64,000 bases of DNA from Micromonospora cabrerizensis (GCF_022230955.1 NZ_JAKKFI010000034.1:1-64000), one strand, 5' to 3'; shown: positions 52,618 through 61,665, counted from the first letter of the stretch. Numbers and translations are program-made. Notes: generated from the letters alone by a model not told the origin.

Positions 52618-53643
52618 TCAGCTCTCCGCGGCACCGACCTCCCAGCTGGGGACGGCTGCGGTCGCACCGGTGCGGGCACCGACGTACTCCATCAGGACCA
52701 GAGCGATGTCGTCATCGAGACGACCATGGACCCACTCGATCAGCGCCGTCTCCAGCGAGGCCAGCCCGTTGGCCACCGTGCCGTGGCCGAGCAGTCGCCA
52801 GGCGCGGTCGGCGGTGGGGAAGAACTCGCCGTCACGTCGCGCCTCGCCGAGACCGTCGGTGAACAGCAGCAGCCGGTCCCCGGGCTCCAGGCGCTCGACC
52901 CGGGGGCGGACCACCGGCATGAACCCGAGCGGAGGTGCCGGTGCCGGCGGCTCCAGCGGGATCACCGCGCCCCGACGCAGCAGCAGCGGCGGTGGGTGCC
53001 CGCAGTTGACGATCGTGAGCGTGCCACCGCGCTCCTCGACCAGTGCCGCGGTGACGAAATCCTCGTCGCCGACGTTGCGGGCGACCGCGCGGTCCAGGTC
53101 GGCGACGACGGCGCGCAGGTCGGCCCGCTCGTACGCCACGTGGCGGTAGGAACCGAGGACGATGCTCGCCAGCCGGACCGCGTCCAGGCCCTTGCCGCGC
53201 ACATCACCGATGATCATGCGTACGCCGTAGGGCGTGTCGATCGCCTCGTACAGGTCACCGCCGATCTCGGCGGTGGCGGTGGAGGAGATGTAGCGACCGG
53301 CGACCGAGAGCGTGCCGACCTGCGGCCCGAGCGGGCGCAGCACGGCCTGCTGGGCCACCGAGGCAAGCTTGGTCAACTCGACGATCCGGTCCGCCAGTCG
53401 CTGCCGGACCGACGTCACCGCCACCGCCAGCCCGGTGGCGATCGCGATCCAGACAACGTTGACCGAGACGACGAGCGACATCTCCGGATCGAGCAGCGCG
53501 AAGGCGGCCCCGACCACCGTCGCGGCGACGCCCACCCCCAGCACCACAGGCCAGGCGGCCAGGGCTGCGGCCAGGAAAGGCACGGCCGCCAACAGTGCGA
53601 GGTAGTGCGCCGAACGGCCGTCGGCCGCCTCCACCGCGGACAC
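52618..53643 (-). CDS. SpoIIE-type PP2C phosphatase with N-terminal membrane region; true start upstream
   Basis: At least 341 residues are visible. The N-terminal 85 are hydrophobic with two or three membrane helices. The PPM/SpoIIE domain (about 105-325) keeps [33 protein letters not shown] and [11 protein letters not shown] with metal-binding Asp residues. Such enzymes dephosphorylate anti-sigma antagonists or similar partners. GTG at 53643 lacks a ribosome binding site and clips the first helix. The frame stays open well upstream ([15 protein letters not shown]) but has no ATG, GTG or TTG, so a CTG such as 53742 may be the start. Confidence 0.85.
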   Translation of the reverse strand: MSAVEAADGRSAHYLALLAAVPFLAAALAAWPVVLGVGVAATVVGAAFALLDPEMSLVVSVNVVWIAIATGLAVAVTSVRQRLADRIVELTKLASVAQQAVLRPLGPQVGTLSVAGRYISSTATAEIGGDLYEAIDTPYGVRMIIGDVRGKGLDAVRLASIVLGSYRHVAYERADLRAVVADLDRAVARNVGDEDFVTAALVEERGGTLTIVNCGHPPPLLLRRGAVIPLEPPAPAPPLGFMPVVRPRVERLEPGDRLLLFTDGLGEARRDGEFFPTADRAWRLLGHGTVANGLASLETALIEWVHGRLDDDIALVLMEYVGARTGATAAVPSWEVGAAES

Positions 53644-53846
53644 GATCGCGAGCAGAACGAGGGCCGCGCCGAGGGCGGCGCGGGATCCGGGGCTCAGCGG
53701 GCGACGGCCCGGCTGAAGGAGTCGCGTGGGTACGAGAGACAGTTTGCCTGATCCGCGTGAAACGGTGAATGAACCTGACCCGTCGTCCGAGAAGGTTCTG
53801 ACCGGCCGGCCCGATTGACCGGCCGAATCGACGTCAGGTGCCCCGC

Positions 53847-54479
53847 TCAGCCGAGGACCTCGTAGCGGACGGTGAGCGCGCCCACGTCGACCGAGGCGAT
53901 GGTGGCGAACGCGGCGCGGGAGAGGTCCAGGCAGCGACCGTCGATGAACGGGCCGCGATCGTTGATCCGCACCACGACCGACTTGCCGTTGGCCGGGTTG
54001 GTCACCCGGACCTTGGTGTTGAACGGCAACGTCTTGTGCGCGGCGGTCAGCGCGTTCGGGTTGAACGACTCACCGTTGGCCGTGAGCTGCCCGTCGGAGT
54101 AGAACGAGGCACCGCACGAGCCGCTCTCCAGCACCTTGGGGGCGGCCGTGGTCTTCTTGGCGGTCGGCTTCGGCTTCGGCGACGCGGTGCGCTCTTTGCC
54201 TCGGGAGGCGGCCTGCTGCGACCGGGTGGCCGAGGGGCTGGCGGACGCGCTCGGGGAGACGCTGGCACTCGGGGAGGCCGCCGGGGAGCTGGGGGCGAGG
54301 CTGCTGGCGGCGGTGGTCGGGGTCAGATCGAGGGCCGTCTGGCCCGACTGAGCGGAGCCGGAGGTCAGCTGCACGGCACCGAACGTGCCCCCGACGGCGA
54401 GGGCTACGCCGACCGCCGCGGTGGCCACGATGCCCGCCGGGGAGGAGAAGATGCGGGTACGGGAGTGCTTGCCTGCCAC
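53847..54479 (-). CDS. RlpA-like double-psi beta-barrel protein
   Basis: This protein of about 210 residues has a short cytoplasmic N-terminus, one membrane helix (about residues 15-38: [15 protein letters not shown]), and a Ser/Pro/Ala and Lys-rich linker. The C-terminal RlpA barrel shows [26 protein letters not shown] and [14 protein letters not shown], with the conserved His and Asp. RlpA-family members bind or cleave peptidoglycan. I chose GTG at 54479 after GAAAGGA; an ATG at 54557 gives a longer form. It is upstream of the SpoIIE gene on the same strand. Confidence 0.85.
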   Translation of the reverse strand: MAGKHSRTRIFSSPAGIVATAAVGVALAVGGTFGAVQLTSGSAQSGQTALDLTPTTAASSLAPSSPAASPSASVSPSASASPSATRSQQAASRGKERTASPKPKPTAKKTTAAPKVLESGSCGASFYSDGQLTANGESFNPNALTAAHKTLPFNTKVRVTNPANGKSVVVRINDRGPFIDGRCLDLSRAAFATIASVDVGALTVRYEVLG

Positions 54480-54666
54480 CGGCCCGGTCCTTTCGTCGAC
54501 TGAACAAACCGGGTCGGACCGTAACGAGAGAAGCACTTCCGAAGTCAACGTGGTCATGGTGGTATGCCCGTATTTGCACAGGTACGTGTAGCCGATCATC
54601 CGATCCGGGGTGGGCCGGCCGGCCCGGGTGCCGGCACGCCGAGCGACCGTGCCGCAGGATGAGCGG

Positions 54667-55218
54667 ATGCCCGCCGAGTTGACCGAACGCCTGGCCGCCC
54701 TGTTCCGCTGGATCGACCCCGGTCCGGGCACCAGTCACCTGGTCAGCGACATCTCCGGCTGGTGGCGAGACCCGGCGGTGCTGGCCGAGCTGGGACCGGC
54801 CCTGGTGGCGCCGTACCGGGCCGCCCGCCCGACGGTGGTGCTCGCCCCGGCGGTCACCGGGCTGCTGCTCGGGCCGCTGGCCGCCACCGCCCTCGGGGTC
54901 GGCTTCGTGGCCGCACACAAACCCGGTGACGGTCGGCTGCCGGCCGGGCCGCTCACCTGGGCGCAGAGCCCACCGGACTACCGCGGCCGGCGGGTCCACC
55001 TGGCCGTACGGGACCGGCACCTCGGCCCCGACGACCGGGTGCTGGTGGTGGACGACTGGGTGCGTACGGGGGCGCAGCTCCATGCCCTCTACGACATCTG
55101 TGCGGCGCGTGGTGCCGAGGTGCTGGGCACCGCCGTGGTGGCCGTCGACTGCCCGCCCGAGGTCGCGGCAGAGCTGCGGATCACCGGCCTCATCGACGCC
55201 GCCGATCTGCACGCTTGA
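54667..55218 (+). CDS. Phosphoribosyltransferase family protein
   Basis: This 183-residue type I PRTase-like protein has [20 protein letters not shown] and the PRPP motif [17 protein letters not shown]. In between is the flexible-loop region ([18 protein letters not shown]). The PRPP motif has DDW-R instead of DDxxTTG, so substrate and activity are uncertain. ATG at 54667 is the start; the longer frame from 54610 is not supported. Related proteins are annotated as adenine/orotate-like phosphoribosyltransferases. Confidence 0.78.
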   Translation: MPAELTERLAALFRWIDPGPGTSHLVSDISGWWRDPAVLAELGPALVAPYRAARPTVVLAPAVTGLLLGPLAATALGVGFVAAHKPGDGRLPAGPLTWAQSPPDYRGRRVHLAVRDRHLGPDDRVLVVDDWVRTGAQLHALYDICAARGAEVLGTAVVAVDCPPEVAAELRITGLIDAADLHA

Positions 55219-55251
55219 CCTGAACCTCGCTTCAGGTCCGACGATCGATGG

Positions 55252-56292
55252 ATGAGCGACGGGATTCTCGACGAGGCGTACGAACGACTGCATCGCACCG
55301 GCCCCGAATACGAGGGCTGGCTCTCCAACCACGGGCCGATGGCCGTCGAGGCGCTGACCCGACACGGGCACCAGCGACAGGTGCACCGTTGGCTCGACGA
55401 CTATCTCGGCCGACTCGACGAGCTGCCCCGGGGGCTGCACCCGATCGACGACTGGCGGGCGGCGCTGGGCGATCCGAAGCGGGCCGGTGACTGGCTGGCG
55501 TACTTCGACCGGCACCTGCGCGAACACCCGTGGCGCGACGTGCTCGGCACCTGGTGGCCCCGCCTGCTGCCGGGCATCGCCGCCGGCGCGACCCACGGGG
55601 TGATCCGGGTCGGGCACGCCGTACGCGCGCTCGAAACGGACGACGCGAACCCGCGTCGGCTCACCGAGCTGGCCCAGGCCCTCGGCTACTGGGCGGCCCG
55701 CTGGCAGCCGATCCCCGGTGCCGACCGTGTCCTCGACGGCACCTCGGCCGGCCGGGAGGAGATGGGCATGGACGCCGCGTTGGCCGGGCTGCCCCGGATC
55801 GACGACCAGACCGGCGGCGTCCGGGATCGGCTGGGCCAACTGCCGGGCGTACCCCGGTGGGAGCCGGCGCTCGCGGCGCTGCGCCCCGCGCGGATCCCGG
55901 ACGAGGCGAAGCGTGGGCTCACCACGTTGGTGCACCGCGCCGGCCTGGACTACCTGCGCTTCGGGCACGCCGCGCCGGTCATGCTGGTGCACGCGGTCAC
56001 CGCGCCGACCGCGGTGCTCCGTACCCTGCCGGCCCTGGACCGGACGTTGTGGGCGCCGAGCCTCGCCGCGGCCTGGGCCGCGACGGCGGCCATGACCTCG
56101 GTGTACGCCCCATCCGACGGCATCGCGCCACCGACCGTGACCGCCATGACCCCGGCGGAGGTGTTCGCCCGAGCAGCTCGGCACGGCGACGAGCACGTGG
56201 TCAAGCTGGCCGACGCGGTGCTCGACGCGCACGCGGCCAGCGGCGACGACCGGCTCCTCACCGCCGCCGGCTACGCCGGCCAACTGATCTGA
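55252..56292 (+). CDS. Questin oxidase family protein (DUF4243)
   Basis: This 346-residue soluble protein begins DEAYERLHRTGPEYEGWLSNHGPMA. It has HPIDDWRAALG, LLPGIAAGATHGVIRVGHAVR and FGHAAPVMLVHAVTAP, the pattern of the questin oxidase/AflY family. Some fungal members perform ring cleavage of anthraquinones; bacterial members are mostly uncharacterised. It follows the phosphoribosyltransferase gene by 33 bases in the same direction and may share its transcript. Confidence 0.85.
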   Translation: MSDGILDEAYERLHRTGPEYEGWLSNHGPMAVEALTRHGHQRQVHRWLDDYLGRLDELPRGLHPIDDWRAALGDPKRAGDWLAYFDRHLREHPWRDVLGTWWPRLLPGIAAGATHGVIRVGHAVRALETDDANPRRLTELAQALGYWAARWQPIPGADRVLDGTSAGREEMGMDAALAGLPRIDDQTGGVRDRLGQLPGVPRWEPALAALRPARIPDEAKRGLTTLVHRAGLDYLRFGHAAPVMLVHAVTAPTAVLRTLPALDRTLWAPSLAAAWAATAAMTSVYAPSDGIAPPTVTAMTPAEVFARAARHGDEHVVKLADAVLDAHAASGDDRLLTAAGYAGQLI

Positions 56293-56350
56293 GCAGGGCC
56301 CCGGCGCAATGCGGAAGCGGTCCGGGTCGCACTGGCCTAGCCTCGGCAGG

Positions 56351-56782
56351 ATGTGGCCTCGGATCGGTGAACTGCGCACCCTCGCCCTCGGCACCCCCGG
56401 CGAGCTGCGGGCGACCCTCAACACCCTCGTGCTGGCCGGCGTGAAGACCGCGACGGCCGGCCGGCTCGCCTATTACGCGGAGGAGGGCGAGGAGTTGGAG
56501 CACGTCGGGGAGCGGCTGGCCCTGGTGGACGACGACGACGCGCTGGCCGGCGTCGTGGAGATCACCGGTGTCGAGGTGGTCCGCTTCGCGGACGTGCCGT
56601 GGGACTTCGCCCGCGCCGAGGGCGAGGGGGACCGCTCGATCGAGGAGTGGCGGGCCGGGCACTCGGCCTACTGGGCGCGGCTCGGCACCCCGGTCGACGG
56701 CGACAGCCCGATCGTCTGCCTACGCCTGCGACTGGTCTCCGGCGGCGAGGGCGGGGTGGCCAGCGGCGACCTCGGCACCTGA
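56351..56782 (+). CDS. ASCH domain protein
   Basis: This 143-residue protein has the ASCH fold: LVLAGVKTATAG, RLALVDDDDALAGVVEITGVEVV, DVPWDFARAEGEGDRSIEEW. ASCH domains are RNA-binding-like, and some members (YqfB) are amidohydrolases acting on modified nucleosides. The ATG at 56351 is preferred to one 14 codons upstream. It ends 10 bases before the convergent luciferase-like gene. Confidence 0.85.
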   Translation: MWPRIGELRTLALGTPGELRATLNTLVLAGVKTATAGRLAYYAEEGEELEHVGERLALVDDDDALAGVVEITGVEVVRFADVPWDFARAEGEGDRSIEEWRAGHSAYWARLGTPVDGDSPIVCLRLRLVSGGEGGVASGDLGT

Positions 56783-56792
56783 CGCCGTCGCC

Positions 56793-57671
56793 TCAGCCGC
56801 GCAGCTCGGGCAGCAACCGCGTCGCCACGTCCGCCAGGATCGCCTCGTCGCCGGCGTACCAGCTGCTGGCGCGCGGCCAGTGCGTCACCACGTCGGTGAA
56901 GCCGAGGTCGGCGGCCCGGCCGACCTGGTCGGCGAAGAACTGCGCGCTGCTGAGCGAGAACACCGGCGCCGCGTCCAGTGACAGGTAACGGTCCAGAGTG
57001 GTCGGATCGCGGCCGGCCTCCTCCAGCGTGCGATCCATCCGCGCGGACAGCGCCGACACGGTGTCCCACCAGCCCTGCACGTCGTCGGCTTCGGTGCCGG
57101 TGGTCACCCAACCCTGACCGAACCGGGCCACCAGCCGCATCGATCGCGGCCCGTTGGCGGCCACCACGAAGGGAACCCGGGGCTGCTGCACACAGCCGGG
57201 GTTGTTGCGGGCGTCCACCGCGGCGAACCACTCACCACGCCAGGTGGTGCCGTCCTCGCGCAGGACGAGATCCAGCAGCTCGGTGAACTCGGCGAAACGG
57301 TCCACCCGCTGACGCGGCGGCAGGGTCTCTCCGCCCAGCACGGCGGAGTCGAAACCGATCCCACCCGCGCCCAGCCCGAGCAGCAGCCGACCGTCGGAGA
57401 CGTCGTCCACCGTGGTGATCTGCCGGGCGAACGCCGCCGGGTGCCGGAAGTTCGGCGACGCCACCAGGGTGCCGAGCCGGATCCGGGAGGTCACCGTCGC
57501 GGCGGCGGTCAGCGTGGCCATCGAGTCGAACCACGGGCCGTCGACCAGGTCCCGCCAGCCCAGGTGGTCGTACGTCCAGGCGTGGTCGAAGCCCCACTCG
57601 TCCACCTGCCGCCACCGACGTTGCGCCTCCGCCCACCGCTGGTCCGGCAGGATGACGATGCCAATCCGCAT
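56793..57671 (-). CDS. LLM class F420-dependent oxidoreductase
   Basis: This 292-residue luciferase-like monooxygenase-fold enzyme has WTYDHLGWRDLVDGPWFDSM, the core RIRLGTLVASPNFRHPAAF and the phosphate-binding DGRLLLGLGAGGIGFDSAVL. These are typical of actinobacterial F420-dependent members, which use reduced deazaflavin. The substrate is unknown. ATG at 57671 begins MRIGIVILPDQRW. It is transcribed away from the dihydrofolate-reductase-like pair. Confidence 0.88.
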   Translation of the reverse strand: MRIGIVILPDQRWAEAQRRWRQVDEWGFDHAWTYDHLGWRDLVDGPWFDSMATLTAAATVTSRIRLGTLVASPNFRHPAAFARQITTVDDVSDGRLLLGLGAGGIGFDSAVLGGETLPPRQRVDRFAEFTELLDLVLREDGTTWRGEWFAAVDARNNPGCVQQPRVPFVVAANGPRSMRLVARFGQGWVTTGTEADDVQGWWDTVSALSARMDRTLEEAGRDPTTLDRYLSLDAAPVFSLSSAQFFADQVGRAADLGFTDVVTHWPRASSWYAGDEAILADVATRLLPELRG

Positions 57672-57904
57672 GATCGCCAGCCTAGCCGGGCGAAGCACCG
57701 CAACCGGTTGTCGATCCAGCTCTCGCGGTCAGCTCGTACCCTCCAGAACCCCGCGACCCGGAACACGCCGGGACGTGGTGCCTGGCCGAACCGGCGGGTG
57801 ACACACGTCACACTGATCTCGGGTAGGGGTGTCCCGTTCGGCTCCGACCCCTTGGCGAGCCGCACCCCACCGGGGGTTGGGCCCGAGGGAAGGAACCACA
57901 CGAG

Positions 57905-58609
57905 ATGACGAAGGTGACCGCGCAGCTGTCGGTGTCGGTGGACGGCTTCTACGCCGGCCCACGGTTCGAGGGCGACGGCAACTGGATGGACTCGGCGGAG
58001 AGCGCCGGGTTCTTCCGGGTCACCCGCTGGGCGACCGAGGCGTCGGCGTGGCGTGAACGGCAGGGCTTCGCCGGTGGCGAGCAGGACACCAACTCCGAGG
58101 TCATCGGCGAGTCGTTCGGGGCCGCCGGCGCGTACGTGATGGGGCGCCGGATGGCCGACGGCGGTGAGGTGCCGTGGGGCGAGGAACCGCCGTTTCGCGC
58201 ACCGGTCTTCGTCGTCACGCACCGCCCCCGCGAGACCCTGCTGCGGGGCGGAGGCACCAGCTTCACCTACGTCACCGATGGCGTGGCCAGCGCCGTCGAG
58301 CAGGCGCGCGCCGTGGCCGGCGGCAAGAACGTCGCCGTGGCCGGAGGCGGCAGCCTGGTGCGGCAGGTCGTCAAGGCCGGGCTGCTCGACGAGTTGGAGC
58401 TGCACGTCGTACCGGTCGTGCTCGGCACCGGCCTGCGACTGTTCGACGCGGACCTGGACCTCGGCGACAAGGAGGCGATCGAACTGACGCCGACCCGCGT
58501 CCTGCACACCCCGCAGGTCACCCACATCCGGTACGCCGTGAACGGTCCCGCCCCGCTCGTGCTCGACGACCGGGGCAGCGGCGGCGGTCCGACGATGACC
58601 ACGAACTGA
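57905..58609 (+). CDS. Dihydrofolate reductase family protein (RibD C-terminal-like), copy 1
   Basis: This 234-residue protein has the RibD_C/DHFR-like fold: QLSVSVDGFYAG, AYVMGRRMADGGEVPWG, VFVVTHRPRETL, then NVAVAGGGSLVRQVVKAGLLDELELHVVPVVLGTGLRLF. It probably binds NADPH; the substrate is not known. Such copies outside the riboflavin operon are common and are not folate enzymes by default. The ATG follows GGAAGGAACCACACG. A second, distantly related copy follows after 24 bases. Confidence 0.87.
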   Translation: MTKVTAQLSVSVDGFYAGPRFEGDGNWMDSAESAGFFRVTRWATEASAWRERQGFAGGEQDTNSEVIGESFGAAGAYVMGRRMADGGEVPWGEEPPFRAPVFVVTHRPRETLLRGGGTSFTYVTDGVASAVEQARAVAGGKNVAVAGGGSLVRQVVKAGLLDELELHVVPVVLGTGLRLFDADLDLGDKEAIELTPTRVLHTPQVTHIRYAVNGPAPLVLDDRGSGGGPTMTTN

Positions 58610-58633
58610 GCCGCCCCTTCAGGAGGAGACGCC

Positions 58634-59278
58634 ATGCCACAACTGCTGCGGGTGCAGTGCTTCAACGTGTCGCGCGACGGGTTCGGCACCGGCGAGGGGC
58701 AGAGCCTGGAACGGCCCTTCGGCCACGCGGATCCCACCCCGCTGTTCTCCTGGCGGGCGGCCACCGCCAGCTTCGTGTACCGCACCGAGCCCGGCGGCAC
58801 CCGGGGCCTGGACGACTATCTGACCCGGGACGCCGAGTGCAACATCGGCGCGGAAATCATGGGTCGCAACAAGTTCGGCCCCCAGCGCGGCCCCTGGGAG
58901 AACCTCGACTGGCAGGGCTGGTGGGGGGACAACCCGCCGTTCCACACGCCGGCCTTCGTGCTCACCCACCACGAACGCCCGTCGTTCACCCTGTCCGACA
59001 CCACGTTCCACTTCCTCGACGCCAGCCCGGCCGAGGCACTGACCCGGGCGAAGCAGGCCGCCGACGGTCGGGACGTACGCCTCGGTGGTGGGGTCGCCAC
59101 CATCCGCGAGTTCCTCGACGCCGACCTGGTCGACACGATGCACATCGCCGTCGCGCCCGTCGACCTCGACCGGGGCGAGCGCCTGTGGAAGAGCCCCGAC
59201 GAGCTCCTCGACCGCTTCCACCTCGAGTCGGTGCCCAGCCCCAGCGGCGTCACCCATCTCCTGTTCTGGCGGCGCTGA
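58634..59278 (+). CDS. Dihydrofolate reductase family protein (RibD C-terminal-like), copy 2
   Basis: This 214-residue protein has the same fold as its upstream neighbour: FNVSRDGFGTG, EIMGRNKFGPQRGPW, AFVLTHHERPSFTL, DVRLGGGVATIREFLDADLVDTMHIAV. The two differ strongly outside these motifs, so the duplication is old or they were assembled separately. The ATG follows AGGAGGAG. The same strand and close spacing indicate a two-gene operon. Confidence 0.87.
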   Translation: MPQLLRVQCFNVSRDGFGTGEGQSLERPFGHADPTPLFSWRAATASFVYRTEPGGTRGLDDYLTRDAECNIGAEIMGRNKFGPQRGPWENLDWQGWWGDNPPFHTPAFVLTHHERPSFTLSDTTFHFLDASPAEALTRAKQAADGRDVRLGGGVATIREFLDADLVDTMHIAVAPVDLDRGERLWKSPDELLDRFHLESVPSPSGVTHLLFWRR

Positions 59279-59345
59279 CCGCCGGCGGCCCGTGTCGAAG
59301 CCCTCGGGCCCGCCGGCAGGCCGGCCAGGGGCTTTGGCACGGGCT

Positions 59346-59714
59346 CTAGGCGAGGCGGGACAGCACCAGCATTCGGTTGCCGTCGGGGTCCGCGACCCGG
59401 GCGGACCGCTCCCCCCACGGCTGGTCGACCGGCTCCTCGATGACCGTGGCACCGCCCGAGCGCAGGGCGTGCACGGCGGCGTCGCAGTCGTCGGCGTAGA
59501 CGCACAGCTCCCAGCGGTGCGACCCGGCCACCTCGCCGGCCTCCGGATTGGCGGCCAGGCCCAGCTCGCTGTTGCCCAGTCGGAGTGCGACGAACTCCGG
59601 GACACCGTCGTCCGGGAACCGGTAGGTCAGCTCGAAACCGACCACATCCCGGTAGAACCCGATCAGTCGTGGCAGGTCAGGTGTCGTCACGATCGGAAAG
59701 GCTTCGGTGAACAC
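59346..59714 (-). CDS. VOC family (glyoxalase/bleomycin resistance-like) protein
   Basis: This 122-residue protein consists of two beta-alpha-beta-beta-beta units: FPIVTTPDLPRLIGFYRDVVG, LRLGNSELGLAANP, WELCVYADDCDAAVHAL and RVADPDGNRMLVLSRL. The fold can bind a divalent metal or an antibiotic; metal ligands are not certain. GTG at 59714 follows GGAGGTGG. It converges with the second DHFR-like gene through a hairpin-containing gap. Confidence 0.85.
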   Translation of the reverse strand: MFTEAFPIVTTPDLPRLIGFYRDVVGFELTYRFPDDGVPEFVALRLGNSELGLAANPEAGEVAGSHRWELCVYADDCDAAVHALRSGGATVIEEPVDQPWGERSARVADPDGNRMLVLSRLA

Positions 59715-59820
59715 GGACCACCTCCAAGCCGGACAGTAGCCGCGCCGAGGCTCGGCTGGAACCACCACGGTCGATCCCGGCGAGTGTCATCAGCTTCGGT
59801 GAAACCCTTGCGCAGAATGA

Positions 59821-59855
59821 TTTGCGATGCAAACCTATTGGTATTGCAGTAGCAA
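59821..59855. promoter_or_regulatory. Two adjacent inverted repeats upstream of the membrane-protein/regulator operon
   Basis: TTTGC-GAT-GCAAA (59821-59833) and TTGC-AGTA-GCAA (59844-59855) share half-site TTGC. They lie 25-59 bases before the GTG of the membrane protein. They are good candidates for binding by the winged-helix protein encoded as the second gene. Confidence 0.6.
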
Positions 59856-59879
59856 ACGCGCAGCAGGGTGGAGGCCACC

Positions 59880-60635
59880 GTGTCTGAGAAACCGAGCACC
59901 GCACCGGACGACAGAGACACGCCCGGAGAACTCCTGGCGTCGGTGGCCGCCCTCCGGCGGCGTACCCGGGCCGCCCGACACGCGTACTGGTTGCCGCTCC
60001 TGCTGTTCGGTCTCCTGCTGGCGATGGCCGCGCCCCTGTACGTCGAGTCGGGCGAATCTCCCGGGATGCGCGCCCCACGGGAGAATCCCGCGCTGACCGG
60101 CCTCGGCGGGGTCTTCCTCGAACGTTCGGCGGCGCTCGGCTGGTACTGGCTGGTGGCGCTCATCGGCGGCTACCTGCTGAGCCTCCTCTGGTACCGGTGG
60201 CACGGCGTGCGGGTGGGCGTCCACACCCCGACCCGGGCGTACGCCATCGCCGGCATCGCCGGCACGCTGGTCGGGCTCGTGCTGCCGATCACGCTGCGGT
60301 ACCTGTTGCTCAACACGGCGACCGCGATCTCGAACGGGACCGGTTGGGTGACCACACCACTGTTGGGCATCGCCGATCGCGGCATGGTTCCACATCTGGT
60401 CATCGCGATCGGCCTGCTGGTCCTGGCGCGACTGGAACGCAGTCGTGGCCTGACGGTCGTGGCCGTGACCTACGCCGCCGCGGTCGTCGTCGTGAACGTC
60501 TACTTCGAGACCGCGAACCTGCAGCCGGGGGACCTGAACCGCTACAGCTTCCTGCTGGCGGCCCTGCTGCCAGCACCGATCCTGCTCATCGGTGGCATCA
60601 TCGCTCTTTTCACCACGAGTAAGAGGTCGGCGTGA
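59880..60635 (+). CDS. Polytopic membrane protein of unknown function
   Basis: This 251-residue protein starts at GTG after GGTGGAGG. It has a charged N-terminus, then hydrophobic helices near residues 38-55, 90-110, 120-145, 165-185, 190-212 and 225-245. The extracellular loop after helix 1 is Pro/Gly-rich. I do not recognise the family. It overlaps the downstream winged-helix gene by 4 bases, a common pairing of a small membrane protein with its regulator. Confidence 0.75.
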   Translation: MSEKPSTAPDDRDTPGELLASVAALRRRTRAARHAYWLPLLLFGLLLAMAAPLYVESGESPGMRAPRENPALTGLGGVFLERSAALGWYWLVALIGGYLLSLLWYRWHGVRVGVHTPTRAYAIAGIAGTLVGLVLPITLRYLLLNTATAISNGTGWVTTPLLGIADRGMVPHLVIAIGLLVLARLERSRGLTVVAVTYAAAVVVVNVYFETANLQPGDLNRYSFLLAALLPAPILLIGGIIALFTTSKRSA

Positions 60636-60991
60636 GCAGTGCAGACGGTCCCGCTGACGCGGCCGACGGCCCCGGCGGGCACCCGACGAACGGGCTCAGC
60701 GACACCGTCCACCAACGCAACCGGCTCGGCATCCTCACCATCGCCGCGGAGGCCGAGCGGGTGGAGGTCGCCTACCTGCGGGACGCACTCGAACTCACCG
60801 CCGGCAACCTCTCCCGACACCTCGCCGTGCTGGAGGCGGCGGACCTGATCCAGATCGAGAGGGGCTACCACGGGCGCAGGCCCAAGACCTGGATCAGGAT
60901 CACCCAGCAGGGGCAGGCCGCTCTGGCTGCCGAGATCGAGGCGCTGCAGGAACTCCTCCGACGCCACCAACAGTTTCGCGCGTCCACCTGA
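60632..60991 (+). CDS. Winged-helix transcriptional regulator (HTH_34-like)
   Basis: This 119-residue protein has a winged helix: NRLGILTIAAEAERVEVAYL, then ELTAGNLSRHLAVLEAADLI with the wing ERGYHGRRPKTWIRIT. This is the short MarR-related type often paired with small membrane proteins. GTG at 60632 overlaps the upstream stop codon (GTGA). It probably binds the TTGC inverted repeats upstream of the operon. The inducer is unknown. Confidence 0.88.
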   Translation: MSSADGPADAADGPGGHPTNGLSDTVHQRNRLGILTIAAEAERVEVAYLRDALELTAGNLSRHLAVLEAADLIQIERGYHGRRPKTWIRITQQGQAALAAEIEALQELLRRHQQFRAST

Positions 60992-61050
60992 CGACCGGCG
61001 ATCCGACGCCGGCCGGAAGGGCCCGGTCGTCGTCGGCACCACCGCCTCGC

Positions 61051-61300
61051 CTACCGACTCCAACGCTCCGCGGGCAGGCACCTGGTGCCGGGTGAGCCGT
61101 AGACGACAGTGCCCGACGGGTCCGCGTAGCAGTGGTCGAACTCGTCCGACGGACGAAAGAGCGGAGGTCGCGTCCCTGCCCATCAGGTCGAAGATCTCGA
61201 CCGGCTCTCGGCCGATGGTCACCTCGCGCCTGATCGCCGGGTAGCACCCGAAGAACGCCTCTCGCCCGTCCAGCTTGTGGAGGTTGAAGGTCGGCGCGAT
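61051..61300 (-). pseudogene. Frameshifted 3' remnant of a protein gene
   Basis: On the minus strand, IAPTFNLHKLDGREAFFGCY and VTIGREPVEIFDLMGRDAT form a well-composed C-terminal protein segment. After the Thr, near 61162, the frame breaks. The next frame continues with LFRPSDEFDHCYADPSGTVV and YGSPGTRCLPAERWSR, ending at TAG 61051. There is no 5' part: upstream of 61300 the sequence is the terminator hairpin of tRNA-Gly. The segment resembles the C-terminal sensor part of some actinobacterial regulators, but I am not sure. No intact copy lies in the window. The rest of 60992-61352 holds nothing else. Confidence 0.6.
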
Positions 61301-61305
61301 GGAAC

Positions 61306-61350
61306 CACGGAAGCCCTGGCGGGACATGTGTCCTGACCAGGGCTTCCGTG
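61306..61350. terminator. Terminator of tRNA-Gly
   Basis: A 14-bp perfect stem CACGGAAGCCCTGG/CCAGGGCTTCCGTG with a 17-base loop lies 3 bases beyond the tRNA 3' end on the minus strand. Confidence 0.75.
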
Positions 61351-61352
61351 TG

Positions 61353-61426
61353 TGGAGCGGGTGACGGGAATCGAACCCGCACTGTCAGCTTGGGAAGCTG
61401 ATGTTCTGCCATTGAACTACACCCGC
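61353..61426 (-). tRNA. tRNA-Gly (anticodon CCC)
   Basis: The cloverleaf is complete. The acceptor GCGGGTG pairs with CACCCGC. A D-arm with GTTC...GAAC and an anticodon stem TCAGC/GCTGA with loop TTCCCAA (anticodon CCC at 61392-61394) follow, then the T-arm with TTCGATT. The CCA end is encoded after discriminator T. It is an isolated single tRNA gene, a position often used for integration, though no integrase is present. Confidence 0.95.
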
Positions 61427-61520
61427 AAGCGGCACCACTGTACCCGAGTCGCGGAGCCCGTGCACCCAGGCACCCCGCCGTCAGCTTGCACGCGTGCCGC
61501 TTCGCTCGGGGGTGCGCGGT

Positions 61521-61597
61521 TGATCGACTCGACTTCCTGGAAGTCGGGGCATCCGAAGCGCCGGGACACCCCGACATCAACGAAACCGAGTTGATCA
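61521..61597. repeat. Dispersed palindromic repeat, copy 2 (34-9-34)
   Basis: The arms 61521-61554 and 61564-61597 are imperfect complements around a 9-base loop. The left arm shares most bases with the left arm at 20939-20972, and the right arms are also similar. The element lies in the gap between tRNA-Gly and the PPOX-like gene, beyond the tRNA 5' end. Confidence 0.8.
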
Positions 61598-61629
61598 TGG
61601 GGGGGCGGGCTGTCGGTGAGGGCGTACAC

Positions 61630-61665
61630 CCGGTGCCGGCTCCGTCACGACGGAGCCGGCACCGG
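61630..61665. terminator. Terminator after the PPOX-like gene
   Basis: A perfect 16-bp stem with a 4-base loop lies 15 bases beyond the stop codon on the minus strand. Confidence 0.8.
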
